The notes beneath the pieces were generated by a model. That model saw only the letters and a list, made by a program, of their open reading frames with translations, was not told the DNA's origin and did not search any database. 23,225 bases of DNA, from the NCBI GenBank assembly GCA_031400715.1, contig JANNQK010000320.1, positions 1-23,225 on the forward strand, read 5' to 3'. This DNA is from VFMC01 sp031400715 (lineage in GTDB: Bacteria; Actinomycetota; Acidimicrobiia; Acidimicrobiales; Ilumatobacteraceae). A program made the position numbers and the translations under genes. Below are positions 16,068-23,225 of this stretch, piece after piece. Numbering within the stretch: the stretch's first letter is position 1; every line of letters begins with the position of its first letter.

Positions 16068-17072
16068 GACATCACCACCGTCGCCGACGACTTGATCGTG
16101 GCCCACGACGGACTCGCCGTGCACCGGCTCGAGCACCTCGCGCCCGGCTCGGTGCACGATGTGGGTGGCGTGCCCGTGCGCACCCTCGTCCGACCCTCCG
16201 GCGAGCTGCTGTGTCGGTTCGCCACGGCCAACGACGTCCACTTCGGCGAGGAAGAGGCCGGCCGCATCGACGACGACCCGGGAGGCCCGATCCAGCGCGC
16301 CGATCTCGACGAGGAGCCCTATCCGGAGACGATGAACCGCGCCGCGGTCGACGAGATCGACGAGATCGACCCGGTTGCCGTGTTCGTCAAGGGCGACCTG
16401 TCCGTCGACGGCCGACCGGAGGAGTGGGCAGCCTTCGAGCACTGCTATCGCGCCGCGTTCGGCAACCGCCTGCACGTCGTGCGCGGCAATCACGACGCCT
16501 ACCGGGGGCAGGTTGCGTACTCCGGCGACCACTGGGTCGAGCTTCCTGGTGTCGCAGTCGCGCTGATGGACACCGTGATCCCCGAGCGCACCACGGGCGG
16601 TCTCCGCACCGACCAACTCGAGTGGCTCGACGCCCACGCTGCCCTGGCGCGCACGCCCGTCGTGGTGATGGGTCATCACCAGCAATGGATCGGCGCAGGG
16701 TCGGCACGCCGTTCGGACGACTACTTCGGTCTGCACCCCGACTCGAGCGATGCGCTCGCCGCGGTGATCGAACGACGTCGATCGATCGTCGCCTACACCG
16801 CCGGGCACACCCATCGTCACCGCCGCCGAACGCTCGAGGGGGGAGTGCCCTCGATCGAGATCGGATGTGTGAAGGACTTCCCGGGTACCTGGGCGGAGTA
16901 CCGGGTGTACGAAGGCGGATTGATGCAGGTGGTGCACCGCGTGTCGTCGCTCGCGGCGCTGCGATGGAGCGAGCGCTGCCGCCACCTCTATTCCGATTTC
17001 GGCGTCGACTACGAGACCTACGCGCTCGGTCGGCTCGAGGATCGCTGCTTCACCATCGAACTCCGGTCGTAG
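16065..17072 (+). CDS. Calcineurin-like metallophosphoesterase
   Basis: Predicted two-metal phosphoesterase of 335 residues. The five metal-site motifs are in order: Asp57 and His59 (NDVHFGE), Asp111 (KGDLSVDG), Asn142 and His143 (RGNHDAY), His204 (MGHHQQW) and His248/His250 (GHTHRH). Residues 1-50 form a beta-rich N-terminal segment with GVPVRTLVRPSGELLCRF. The substrate is unknown; members of this group act on phosphodiesters such as cyclic nucleotides or glycerophosphodiesters. No signal peptide is present, so it is probably cytoplasmic. It stands alone, 84 bases before a CoA-transferase gene with its own promoter-like site. Confidence 0.9.
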   Translation: MDITTVADDLIVAHDGLAVHRLEHLAPGSVHDVGGVPVRTLVRPSGELLCRFATANDVHFGEEEAGRIDDDPGGPIQRADLDEEPYPETMNRAAVDEIDEIDPVAVFVKGDLSVDGRPEEWAAFEHCYRAAFGNRLHVVRGNHDAYRGQVAYSGDHWVELPGVAVALMDTVIPERTTGGLRTDQLEWLDAHAALARTPVVVMGHHQQWIGAGSARRSDDYFGLHPDSSDALAAVIERRRSIVAYTAGHTHRHRRRTLEGGVPSIEIGCVKDFPGTWAEYRVYEGGLMQVVHRVSSLAALRWSERCRHLYSDFGVDYETYALGRLEDRCFTIELRS

Positions 17073-17156
17073 TGCGTCAGGCGTAGCCCGTCCACCGGAG
17101 GTCGCGCTGCGCCCGTGCGCACGGCCGCAGCGGACCGCGGCTGGCAGAGTGGTGTC

Positions 17157-18317
17157 GTGAGCGATCCAGCCGCCTCCCCCGCACCCGCCTCCCCCGCACC
17201 CGCCGTCCCACCGCTCGACGGTCTGCGCGTCCTCGATCTGTCGACCGTGCTCGCCGGACCGAACGCAGCCCGCTACCTCGCCGACTTCGGTGCCGACGTG
17301 ATCAAGGTGGAGCGACCCGGCACCGGCGACAGCCTGCGCAACATGGCATGGCGAGACCCACGCGACGGCACCGGGCTGTGGTGGAAGCTGGTGAACCGCA
17401 ACAAGCGCACGTTGGCGCTCGACCTGAAGGACCCCGCCGACCGCGATCTGTTCCTGCGCCTCGTCGACGATGCCAACGTCGTGATCGAGAACTTCCGTCC
17501 TGGCACGCTCGAACGACTAGGTCTCGGGCCCGACGAGTTGCTGGCCCGGAACCCGAATCTGGTGCTCACGCGGGTCACCGGCTTCGGCCAGGACGGTCCG
17601 TACTCGGGGCGCCCGGGGTTCGCCACCATCGCCGAGGTGATGTCCGGGCTGTCGGCCATCAGCGGTGAACCCGACGGGCAACCGTTGCTGCCCGCGATCG
17701 CGCTCACCGACGAGGTGACCGGGGTGGTCGCTGCGTTCGCCACGATGGTGGCGCTCCACAGCGGCCGCGGTCAGGTGGTGGACGTGAGCCTGCTCGAAAG
17801 CCTGTTCCAACTGATGGGCCCGCTCATCTCGCTGTTCCGGCTCACCGGCGAGCAGCAACCGAGGCTGGGAACGGGCCTGCCGTACACCGTGCCGCGCGGG
17901 ACCTACCGATGCAGCGACGGCAGATGGGTCGGCCTCTCGGCGAGCGCCGACAGCGTGGCCGCCAGGGTGAACCAGGTGCTCGGCGTGCACGACGACCCTC
18001 GTTTCACCACCTTTGCCGGGAGGATGGAGCATCGCAGCGAGCTCGAGAGCGTGATGATCGAGTGGTGCGCGGCGCGCCCTCAGGCCGAGGTGCTGCAGGC
18101 CTTCTCCGACGCAGAGGCCGCGATCGGACCGGTGCTCGACATGGCCGACATCTCGGCCGACCCGCACTACGCAGCCCGCGAGGCGATCGTCGAGGTGGGT
18201 GGCCTGCCGATGCAGGGTCTGATCGCGAAGCTGAGCGCCACGCCGGGCGTGCTCCGCTGGCACGGCCGAGCCCTCGACGCGGACGGCGCCGACATCCGAG
18301 CACACGGTTGGGGCTGA
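17157..18317 (+). CDS. CaiB/BaiF-family (class III) CoA-transferase
   Basis: Transfers CoA between carboxylic acids, or acts as an acyl-CoA racemase; the family is often part of carnitine, oxalate, bile-acid or aromatic-acid pathways. It has 386 residues. LDGLRVLDLSTVLAGPNAAR and LADFGADVIKVERPGTGD are the family N-terminus. NRNKRTLALDLKD and VIENFRPGTLERLGLG follow. The nucleophilic Asp is predicted at 185 (LTDEVTG). The start is GTG 17157, preceded at six bases by cagagt, a weak -10. The first residues form a Ser-Pro-Ala repeat (ASPAPASPAPA) encoded by a duplicated 15-base unit. The exact acid substrate cannot be told from the sequence. Confidence 0.92.
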   Translation: MSDPAASPAPASPAPAVPPLDGLRVLDLSTVLAGPNAARYLADFGADVIKVERPGTGDSLRNMAWRDPRDGTGLWWKLVNRNKRTLALDLKDPADRDLFLRLVDDANVVIENFRPGTLERLGLGPDELLARNPNLVLTRVTGFGQDGPYSGRPGFATIAEVMSGLSAISGEPDGQPLLPAIALTDEVTGVVAAFATMVALHSGRGQVVDVSLLESLFQLMGPLISLFRLTGEQQPRLGTGLPYTVPRGTYRCSDGRWVGLSASADSVAARVNQVLGVHDDPRFTTFAGRMEHRSELESVMIEWCAARPQAEVLQAFSDAEAAIGPVLDMADISADPHYAAREAIVEVGGLPMQGLIAKLSATPGVLRWHGRALDADGADIRAHGWG

Positions 18318-18344
18318 ACGCTCCACCGGCGTACGAGCTCGCCG

Positions 18345-18397
18345 AAAAAGCGAACTGGTCGCGCCCTGCTGCAGAAACCGCAGCACGACGCGACCAG
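18345..18397 (-). terminator. Intrinsic terminator of the small 11-mer-repeat gene
   Basis: ctggtcgcg (18355-18363) pairs with cgcgaccag (18389-18397). After a three-base internal mismatch, tgctgc (18367-18372) pairs with gcagca (18380-18385), leaving a seven-base loop. On the minus strand the hairpin is followed by ttcgcttttt, from the aaaaag at 18345-18350. It also lies 38 bases beyond the CoA-transferase stop and may slow plus-strand transcription. Confidence 0.7.
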
Positions 18398-18410
18398 AAC
18401 GATGCGTGGA

Positions 18411-18566
18411 TCAGTTGCCGTCGCCGTCGCTGTCGCCGGGGATGATCTTCTCGATCTTGTCGGTGACGCTGTCGGGCAACTTGTCGCCGACCTTCTCGAC
18501 CAGATCCTCGGCCTTGTCCTTGACCTTGTCGGCCAGATCCTTGGCCTTGTCGAGGAAATCGCTCAT
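18411..18566 (-). CDS. Small charged helical protein with 11-residue repeats (MT0933 antitoxin-like family)
   Basis: A 51-residue protein, mostly Lys and Asp/Glu with regularly spaced hydrophobic residues: MSDFLDKAKDLADKVKDKAE, then DLVEKVGDKLPDS and an acidic PGDSDGDGN tail. The DKAKDLADKVK/DKAEDLVEKVG unit repeats every 11 residues, as in amphipathic membrane- or protein-binding helices. It resembles small actinobacterial proteins annotated as MT0933-like antitoxins, but that name rests on family similarity only. No toxin gene is adjacent, so toxin-antitoxin function is not supported here. aaggag lies five bases before the ATG, and a terminator follows the stop, so this is very likely a real, separately transcribed gene. 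A gtgtcc/ggacac inverted repeat (18590-18610) lies in the upstream region. Confidence 0.8.
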   Translation of the reverse strand: MSDFLDKAKDLADKVKDKAEDLVEKVGDKLPDSVTDKIEKIIPGDSDGDGN

Positions 18567-18721
18567 GGGAACTCCTTGGTGGTTGACGAGTGTCCTGAGT
18601 GGGGGGACACGTGGAGGGTTGACGCATCGACCGAGCGAAGTGTCGCGCCGATCTTGCCACCATCTGGAAAGGTCATCGAACGGCCCTCGATCCGGTGGTC
18701 AGGCCACGCCTTGGCCAGCCG

Positions 18722-19378
18722 TCAGGCGGACAAGCCGATCGGGCACGACACACCCGTGCCACCGAGGCCGCAGTAGCCGTTGGGGTTCTTGCCCAGGTAC
18801 TGCTGGTGGTACGGCTCGGCGTAGTAGAAGGGACCTGCCTGGTCGAGCGGCTTGATGTCGGTGGTGATCTCGCCGAAGCGAGCTGCCGCGAGCCGCTCTT
18901 GGAACATGGCCTTGCTGGCGATCACGGCCTCCATCTGGGCGGGCGTCGTGGTGTAGATCGCGCTGCGGTACTGGGATCCGATGTCGTTGCCCTGACGGTT
19001 GCCCTGGGTGGGGTCGTGACTCTCCCAGAACAATTTGAGCAGGCTCTCGTAGCTCACCTGGGCCGGGTCGAAGACCACCAGAACGGCTTCGGTGTGGCCG
19101 GTGCGGGCGGTGCAGGTCTCTTCGTAGGTGGGGTTCGGCGTATAGCCACCCGCGTAGCCGACGGCGGTGCTGAACACCCCTGGCGTCTGCCAGAACTTGC
19201 GCTCGGCACCCCAGAAGCAACCCATCGCGAACACGGCGGTCTCGTAGCCGTCGGGCCACGGGCCGACGAGGGGCGTGCCGTTGATCAGGTGGGCTGCAGG
19301 AATCGGCATCGTCTGGTCGGTGCGACCCGGAAGTGCCTCGGACGGGTCGATCATCTGGGTCTTGCTCTTGCCGAACAT
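18722..19378 (-). CDS. msrA: Peptide-methionine (S)-S-oxide reductase MsrA
   Basis: Reduces S-methionine sulfoxide in proteins and free methionine, using thioredoxin. It has 218 residues, normal for the E. coli-like long form. The catalytic Cys54 is in MGCFWGAER. GVFSTAVGYAGGYTPNPTYEE, HTEAVLVVFDP, LFWESHDPTQGNRQGNDIGSQYRS and the resolving-cysteine tail GYCGLGGTGVSCP are all present. The start at 19378 is chosen because agagga lies seven bases upstream and the N-terminus MFGKSKTQMIDPSEALPGRT is typical; a longer frame to 19414 is less likely. It is divergent from a GNAT gene, with a palindrome in the shared interval. Confidence 0.97.
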   Translation of the reverse strand: MFGKSKTQMIDPSEALPGRTDQTMPIPAAHLINGTPLVGPWPDGYETAVFAMGCFWGAERKFWQTPGVFSTAVGYAGGYTPNPTYEETCTARTGHTEAVLVVFDPAQVSYESLLKLFWESHDPTQGNRQGNDIGSQYRSAIYTTTPAQMEAVIASKAMFQERLAAARFGEITTDIKPLDQAGPFYYAEPYHQQYLGKNPNGYCGLGGTGVSCPIGLSA

Positions 19379-19402
19379 CTCGTGTCCTCTCGTGCTTGTC
19401 GC

Positions 19403-19420
19403 AACGCCGATCACGGCGTT
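19403..19420. promoter_or_regulatory. Palindrome (possible operator) between msrA and the GNAT gene
   Basis: aacgccg (19403-19409) and cggcgtt (19414-19420) form a perfect 7-bp inverted repeat around atca. It lies 25 bases upstream of msrA and 45 bases upstream of the GNAT start. It could bind a regulator acting on one or both genes, or form a leader hairpin in the msrA mRNA. Confidence 0.4.
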
Positions 19421-19450
19421 CGAAGGGTGTGAGTGCAGGCTACGGCTGCC

Positions 19451-19467
19451 TAGATTCGAGCGCTATG
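19451..19467 (+). promoter_or_regulatory. -10 box for a leaderless GNAT transcript
   Basis: TAGATT at 19451-19456 is followed by eight bases and the ATG at 19465. There is no Shine-Dalgarno site. This is the best -10 match among the leaderless candidates in the window. Confidence 0.55.
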
Positions 19468-19980
19468 AACATCCGCGAAACGTCTGCGAACGATCTCGGT
19501 GCGGCGCTTGCACTGAACAACGCGAACGTGCCGGAACTCAACGAGCTCGACGACGCCGAGATCTCCCGGCTGGTGACGATCAGCCACGTGGCACTCACCG
19601 CCGATGTCGACGGCGAGTTCGCCGGCTTCTGCATCGTGTTCGCTCCCGGAGCCGCCTACGCCAGCTTGAACTACCAGTGGTTCAGCCGCGCCTACGACGA
19701 CTTCGTGTACCTCGATCGCATCGCGGTGCACCCGTCGTTTCGCCGGTACGGGATCGGGCGGGCCTTCTACCGCGAGCTCGTCGAGCGCCTGACCGGTCGG
19801 TTTCCATTGCTGACGTGCGAGGTGAACGTGCGGCCGCGCAACGATGCGTCCCTCGACTTCCACCACTCCATCGGCTTTCGCGAGGTCGCCCAGCAAGACA
19901 CCGACGGCGGAGCGAAGACCGTCAGCCTGCTGGCGTTGCCCCTCGCGTCGTCCCCCAGCGCCTCACTCGACCCAGGCTGA
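19465..19980 (+). CDS. GNAT-family N-acetyltransferase
   Basis: Acetyl-CoA-dependent transferase of 171 residues. The N-terminus MNIRETSANDLGAALALNNA is typical of GNAT strand 1 and helix 1. The acetyl-CoA site is in motif A, LDRIAVHPSFRRYGIGRAFY, with the R-x-x-G-x-G loop. The C-terminal NDASLDFHHSIGFREV matches motif B. The acceptor is unknown. Its stop (19978-19980) directly abuts the stop of the convergent GGDEF-EAL gene at 19981, so the two genes have no intergenic space at all. Confidence 0.92.
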   Translation: MNIRETSANDLGAALALNNANVPELNELDDAEISRLVTISHVALTADVDGEFAGFCIVFAPGAAYASLNYQWFSRAYDDFVYLDRIAVHPSFRRYGIGRAFYRELVERLTGRFPLLTCEVNVRPRNDASLDFHHSIGFREVAQQDTDGGAKTVSLLALPLASSPSASLDPG

Positions 19981-22449
19981 TCAACGGCGAACGGTGGGTT
20001 CGGTCGTCTGCCCGGAAGTGCTCGCGAGCCATGATTCGAGGGCCCCGAGTGGCATCGGCCGTGCGATCCCGAAGCCCTGGACGACATCGCAACCCATCGC
20101 CCGCAACCTCTCGACGACGGCCTGGCTCTCCACACCCTCGGCGACCACCGACATCCCCAAGTTGTGGCCCAGATCGATCGTCGAGCGAACGATCACGTCG
20201 TCTTGATGCTCGGTGAGGAGATCCGTCACGAAGCTCCTGTCGATCTTCAGCTCGCTGACGGGCAGCTTTCGGAGGTAGCTGAGCGATGAGTACCCCGTGC
20301 CGAAGTCGTCGATCGACAGATGGAGACCGATGCGGTGCAACCGTTCGATCGTCGCACTCGTGCGGGGCCCGTCGACGAGCAGCGAGCTCTCGGTGATCTC
20401 CATCGTCAGCTTGTCCGCCGGCACACCGAACTGCTCGAGTCGTCGTTCGATCCGATCGGCCAGCAGCTCGTCGAACAGGTCTTGCGTCGACAGGTTCAGC
20501 GCGAGTCCGATCTCGTGGCCATGGTGGAGGAGCTGGGACAGCGCGGCGATCCCCGATGCGATCACGTGATCGGTCAGCGACCTGATCAGCCCGCTCTCCT
20601 CGGCGACCTTGATGAAGTCGATCGGCGAGACCCAGCCTCGGGTGGGGTGATGCCACCGGGCGAGTGCCTCGACACCGCTCACACGCCCGGACGCCAGGTC
20701 GAGCTTGGGTTGGAAGTGGAGATGAACCGCCTCACTGCCGATCGCAGCGCGGAGGTCGGTGAGCATCGACAGTCGGGCCGGCGTGCGCCGATCGATCTCC
20801 TCGCGATGGAAGTCGTACCCGAGGTGCTGTGACTTGGCGTGGTACATCGCCACGTCTGCCTTCCGCACCAGGAGCGACGAATCGTCACCTGGCGACAGCA
20901 CCGCGACCCCGGCGCTGACGGTGACCACGACCTCGAGACCGTCGAGGCAGAACGGCCGCAACGTCGAGTCGATGCACGCTCGCAGGAACTGATCGAGCGC
21001 CTCGACCGTCGCTCGCGTCCCCAGCAATGCGAACTCGTCGCCGGCGAACCGTGACAGGAGGTCATCGGGATGGAGGAGTGCGCTCATCCGACTCGCGAAC
21101 TCCACCAAGACCTGATCGCCCGCGTGGTGTCCCAGCGTGTCGTTCACCTCCTTGAACCGATCGAGGTCGAACATCACCATGAAGAACAGGCCGTGCGCAT
21201 CGCTCGATGCACTCCGTTCCACCACCGCAGCCTCGAACGTGGCACGGTTGGGCAGCCCGGTCAGGAGATCGTGTCGTGCCTCGCGTTGGAGCCGCCGATG
21301 CAACAGCCCGCGTCCGATGCCGGCAGCGAGCTGATCCGCCAAGGTTCGCAGGCGGCGCGCATCATCGACACCGAATGCATCGGCGCTGCCCTCGCGCCCC
21401 TTCACCACGAGCACACCGACCTCTCCGGCGCTGCCCCGCACCGCGACCGCAAGGCTGCCGTCGGAGCGCATCACAGGTCTCGATCGCGCCGCGCCGCCCG
21501 ACACGACGTCGCTCCAGGTCGCGTCATCGACGCCGGTCGGCAGGTCGATGGCGGGCGTCCCGTGGGAAGCGCGGCCGACGATGGCGCCGTTGTCGAAGAG
21601 CACGATCGACGCCTGACGTGCATGCAGCAGATCTGCCGTCGCCACGATGGCGCCGTCGATCATCTGCTGCAGGTCGACCACGTCGGCGATGCCCGCGGCG
21701 AAACCGTGCACCGCTTCGAGGTCGACGAACCGCCCGCGGAGCTTGCCGTGCTCGCGCACGAGCACCCACATCGCCGCGATCGGGACGAGTGCGAGTGGAG
21801 TGAGCCACGGCGACACCAGTGCCGGCGTGATCGTGAGGCCGGCCATCAGCCCGCTCAGCGCGGGAACCCACAACGACGGTCCCAGATTGTCGCGAACCCT
21901 CTGGACGAACCCTCCGGCGAACTGGGAGATCGCCGTGTGCACGAGGAGCGCAGCGACCATCGACATCACGGCGGTCGCCACCGAAACGGCGACGATCAGC
22001 ACGCCGGCACCATCGCCGAACAGGTGGCGCATCCACCGAACGATGAACCACGCGATCGCGACATCAGCCGTGTACACACAGACGTTGAACATGACCTTGT
22101 GAAACGCCGGAGCGCGATGCGCGACGGTCACGATCACACCCATCACCACTCTGACCACGAGTGCGGTCCGGAGATCGAGGAAGACCAACACGAACGCCAC
22201 CGGGACCTCGCTGAGCGACACGACGGCGGCATCGAGGCGGAACTCGAGGTGGAACACGAACCGCTCGGCGACCACGAACCCGACAACGACCAGCGGGATG
22301 CTCCACCATGGGCTCGGGATCACCGCGGCATCCGATCCGGGAGCGATCACGGTGAGCATCCACAACAGGCTCAGAGAGGCGACCGTCGCGAGGGTGCCGA
22401 GCAGCGCAAGCCGAATCATCGGTCTGACGGTTCGAGACCGGATCCTCAC
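19981..22449 (-). CDS. Membrane-bound GAF-GGDEF-EAL protein (c-di-GMP turnover)
   Basis: Predicted c-di-GMP signalling protein of 822 residues. Residues about 11-231 contain seven or eight membrane helices, a likely integral sensor. A GAF-like domain spans about 245-385. The GGDEF domain spans about 390-550 with the signature RFAGDEF (AGDEF at 469-473); the product-inhibition RxxD site reads HPDD (460-463). The EAL domain spans about 560-810 with EAL at 594-596, NLS (Asn652), MEITES, DDFGTGYSSL (Asp714/715), KIDRSF (Lys735), EGVES (Glu771) and QGFG. All expected phosphodiesterase residues look present, so hydrolysis of c-di-GMP is likely; cyclase activity is possible since AGDEF variants can be active. 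The start is GTG 22449; an ATG at 22419 is an alternative, and no ribosome site decides. Confidence 0.92.
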   Translation of the reverse strand: MRIRSRTVRPMIRLALLGTLATVASLSLLWMLTVIAPGSDAAVIPSPWWSIPLVVVGFVVAERFVFHLEFRLDAAVVSLSEVPVAFVLVFLDLRTALVVRVVMGVIVTVAHRAPAFHKVMFNVCVYTADVAIAWFIVRWMRHLFGDGAGVLIVAVSVATAVMSMVAALLVHTAISQFAGGFVQRVRDNLGPSLWVPALSGLMAGLTITPALVSPWLTPLALVPIAAMWVLVREHGKLRGRFVDLEAVHGFAAGIADVVDLQQMIDGAIVATADLLHARQASIVLFDNGAIVGRASHGTPAIDLPTGVDDATWSDVVSGGAARSRPVMRSDGSLAVAVRGSAGEVGVLVVKGREGSADAFGVDDARRLRTLADQLAAGIGRGLLHRRLQREARHDLLTGLPNRATFEAAVVERSASSDAHGLFFMVMFDLDRFKEVNDTLGHHAGDQVLVEFASRMSALLHPDDLLSRFAGDEFALLGTRATVEALDQFLRACIDSTLRPFCLDGLEVVVTVSAGVAVLSPGDDSSLLVRKADVAMYHAKSQHLGYDFHREEIDRRTPARLSMLTDLRAAIGSEAVHLHFQPKLDLASGRVSGVEALARWHHPTRGWVSPIDFIKVAEESGLIRSLTDHVIASGIAALSQLLHHGHEIGLALNLSTQDLFDELLADRIERRLEQFGVPADKLTMEITESSLLVDGPRTSATIERLHRIGLHLSIDDFGTGYSSLSYLRKLPVSELKIDRSFVTDLLTEHQDDVIVRSTIDLGHNLGMSVVAEGVESQAVVERLRAMGCDVVQGFGIARPMPLGALESWLASTSGQTTEPTVRR

Positions 22450-22664
22450 CCGGCAGACCGTGCGGACCCGGATGACGACACGCAGGTCAGCGGATCGATC
22501 TTGACGAGAGCTTGACCCGACCGACCCGCCCGACCCGACGATGCAGCGACGCGGCCAACCGGACCGTCACGATTCCCTCACAGTTCGCTCACACCTGACC
22601 CGCACGATTCGGTCGTTGCACAGATCCGACCGCACGCCGGTCGCCCAGGAAAGGAACCCCCCAC
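22450..22664. other. Divergent intergenic region with ccgac-rich short repeats
   Basis: This 215-base interval separates the GGDEF-EAL gene (minus) from the small secreted protein gene (plus). TTGACG (22501-22506) and TTGACC (22512-22517) are -35-like hexamers, but no well-placed -10 is clear. A run of gacccgacc/gacccg units fills 22514-22540. aggaaagga at about 22648-22656 is the ribosome site for the downstream gene. Confidence 0.45.
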
Positions 22665-23024
22665 ATGAACCTCACCCGTATCGCCGGTTCGTTCGCATTG
22701 GCCACCGTGCTCTCGATCGGTGCGCTCGGAGGCATCGCAAGCGCCCAGGACAACTCCACCCCGTCATCGGGCAGTGAGCGCAGCGGGCGCATCTGCCAGA
22801 ACGCCGACCGCATCGAGTCGACCCTGACCAACCGCATCGCCAGGATCGAGGAGCGTCTCGGCAAGCTCGCCCAAGCGCGCCAGCGAGCCGAAGAGGCCGG
22901 CAAGGAGCAGGTGGTCGCACGCATCGACACCGCGACCACCAAGGCAGAAGAACACATGGCCAAGGCGCAAGGGCGGCTCGCCCAGTTCACCGAGTGGGTC
23001 GGCGCGAACTGCGCCGTCGGCTGA
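22665..23024 (+). CDS. Small secreted helical protein, function unknown
   Basis: A 119-residue predicted exported protein. Residues 1-27 form a signal peptide (MNLTRIAGSFALATVLSIGA, then LGGIASAQ) with a likely Ala-x-Ala-type cut before QDNST. A short Ser-rich spacer follows. Residues about 45-112 are predicted as long amphipathic helices rich in Ala, Glu, Arg and Lys (NRIARIEERLGKLAQARQRA, then ATTKAEEHMAKAQGRLAQF). Cys44 and Cys116 flank the helical part and could pair. A strong Shine-Dalgarno aggaaagga lies about eight bases before the ATG. I do not recognise a named family. Secretion and coiled-coil structure are inferred. Confidence 0.8.
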   Translation: MNLTRIAGSFALATVLSIGALGGIASAQDNSTPSSGSERSGRICQNADRIESTLTNRIARIEERLGKLAQARQRAEEAGKEQVVARIDTATTKAEEHMAKAQGRLAQFTEWVGANCAVG

Positions 23025-23090
23025 CACGGAATCGGTGTCGACCAACGCTCGTCGCGTGGCTGCGGGTGCATCGACCGGTCGACCACGGCC

Positions 23091-23225
23091 GCGGCCCCCG
23101 CCCCCCCCCGGGGCGAACGGAAACCAAACACCGGATGCGCAACCCCCCCCGACAACACCCCAACGACAGGTACGACCCCCCCGCGAACATAGCACGAAAG
23201 GCCCCCCCCAAACCGGGGGCGGGGG
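23091..23225. other. C/G homopolymer-rich contig end, probably low-quality sequence
   Basis: Long runs of C (for example nine at 23101-23109, eight at 23143-23150, seven at 23176-23182 and eight at 23202-23209) and terminal G runs appear abruptly. Such runs are absent from the rest of the window. No credible gene is present. I read this as sequencing or assembly error at a contig end rather than biology. Confidence 0.6.

Noticed and set aside
17169..17200. 15-bp duplication at the CoA-transferase N-terminus as a regulatory repeat
   Set aside because: It is only two coding copies of a Ser-Pro-Ala segment in a disordered N-terminus; noted in the gene entry.
18411..18566. Toxin-antitoxin system based on the MT0933-like small protein
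   Set aside because: No partner gene of toxin size is adjacent. The neighbours are a CoA-transferase and msrA.
21070..22515. 481-residue plus-strand frame opposite the GGDEF-EAL gene
   Set aside because: The product is a His/Arg/Asp-rich shadow. The minus-strand frame has full GGDEF and EAL motifs.

Overview
The window is high-GC bacterial DNA, roughly two-thirds G+C by eye. It is densely coded on both strands and reads best as an actinobacterium, probably class Acidimicrobiia (Ilumatobacter-like). That placement is an inference. It rests on the GC content, a biotin-dependent acyl-CoA carboxylase beta subunit with an actinobacterial epsilon subunit, a stand-alone ATP-dependent (LigC-type) DNA ligase, a remnant of a secreted actinobacterial repeat protein, and several starts that look leaderless behind a TANNNT -10 box. 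No rRNA, tRNA, CRISPR array, transposase or phage gene is visible.

Layout. Positions 1-2150 carry the 3' part of a YghZ-like aldo/keto reductase, a 19-bp tandem repeat and a complete thiolase. Positions 2150-2660 form the only long gene-poor gap. It holds a degenerate secreted-protein fragment, then a promoter-like site, and a long hairpin followed by a T-rich tract that looks like a small RNA or an attenuated leader. Positions 2660-6846 encode a MoxR AAA+ ATPase overlapping, at ATGA, one long protein that fuses a DUF58 domain to a TgpA-like membrane transglutaminase. Facing it on the minus strand are recR and dnaX (6867-9598), joined by TGATG with no ybaB between them. The dnaX linker contains three different in-frame minisatellites. 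Positions 9821-12711 encode a lipoprotein of unknown role and a CopC-CopD copper protein.

Positions 12765-13856 (minus) are an ATP-dependent DNA ligase, divergent from an acyl-CoA carboxylase beta/epsilon pair (14031-15837); a 20-bp-arm inverted repeat lies between them. Then come a possible RDD-protein remnant, a calcineurin-like phosphoesterase and a CaiB/BaiF CoA-transferase. On the minus strand follow a 51-residue 11-mer-repeat protein and msrA. After these lie a GNAT acetyltransferase (plus), an 822-residue membrane GAF-GGDEF-EAL protein (minus) and a small secreted helical protein. The last ~130 bases are C/G homopolymer runs that look like poor-quality contig-end sequence.

Together the genes are mostly core functions: DNA replication and repair (dnaX, recR, ligase), acyl-CoA metabolism (thiolase, carboxylase, CoA-transferase), protein repair (MsrA), envelope and copper functions, and c-di-GMP signalling. 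I found no convincing new defence or mobile system. The items most worth follow-up are the structured RNA candidate at 2417-2592, the DUF58-transglutaminase fusion, the three dnaX minisatellites, the repeated leaderless-promoter pattern, and the 20-bp inverted repeat between the ligase and carboxylase genes.
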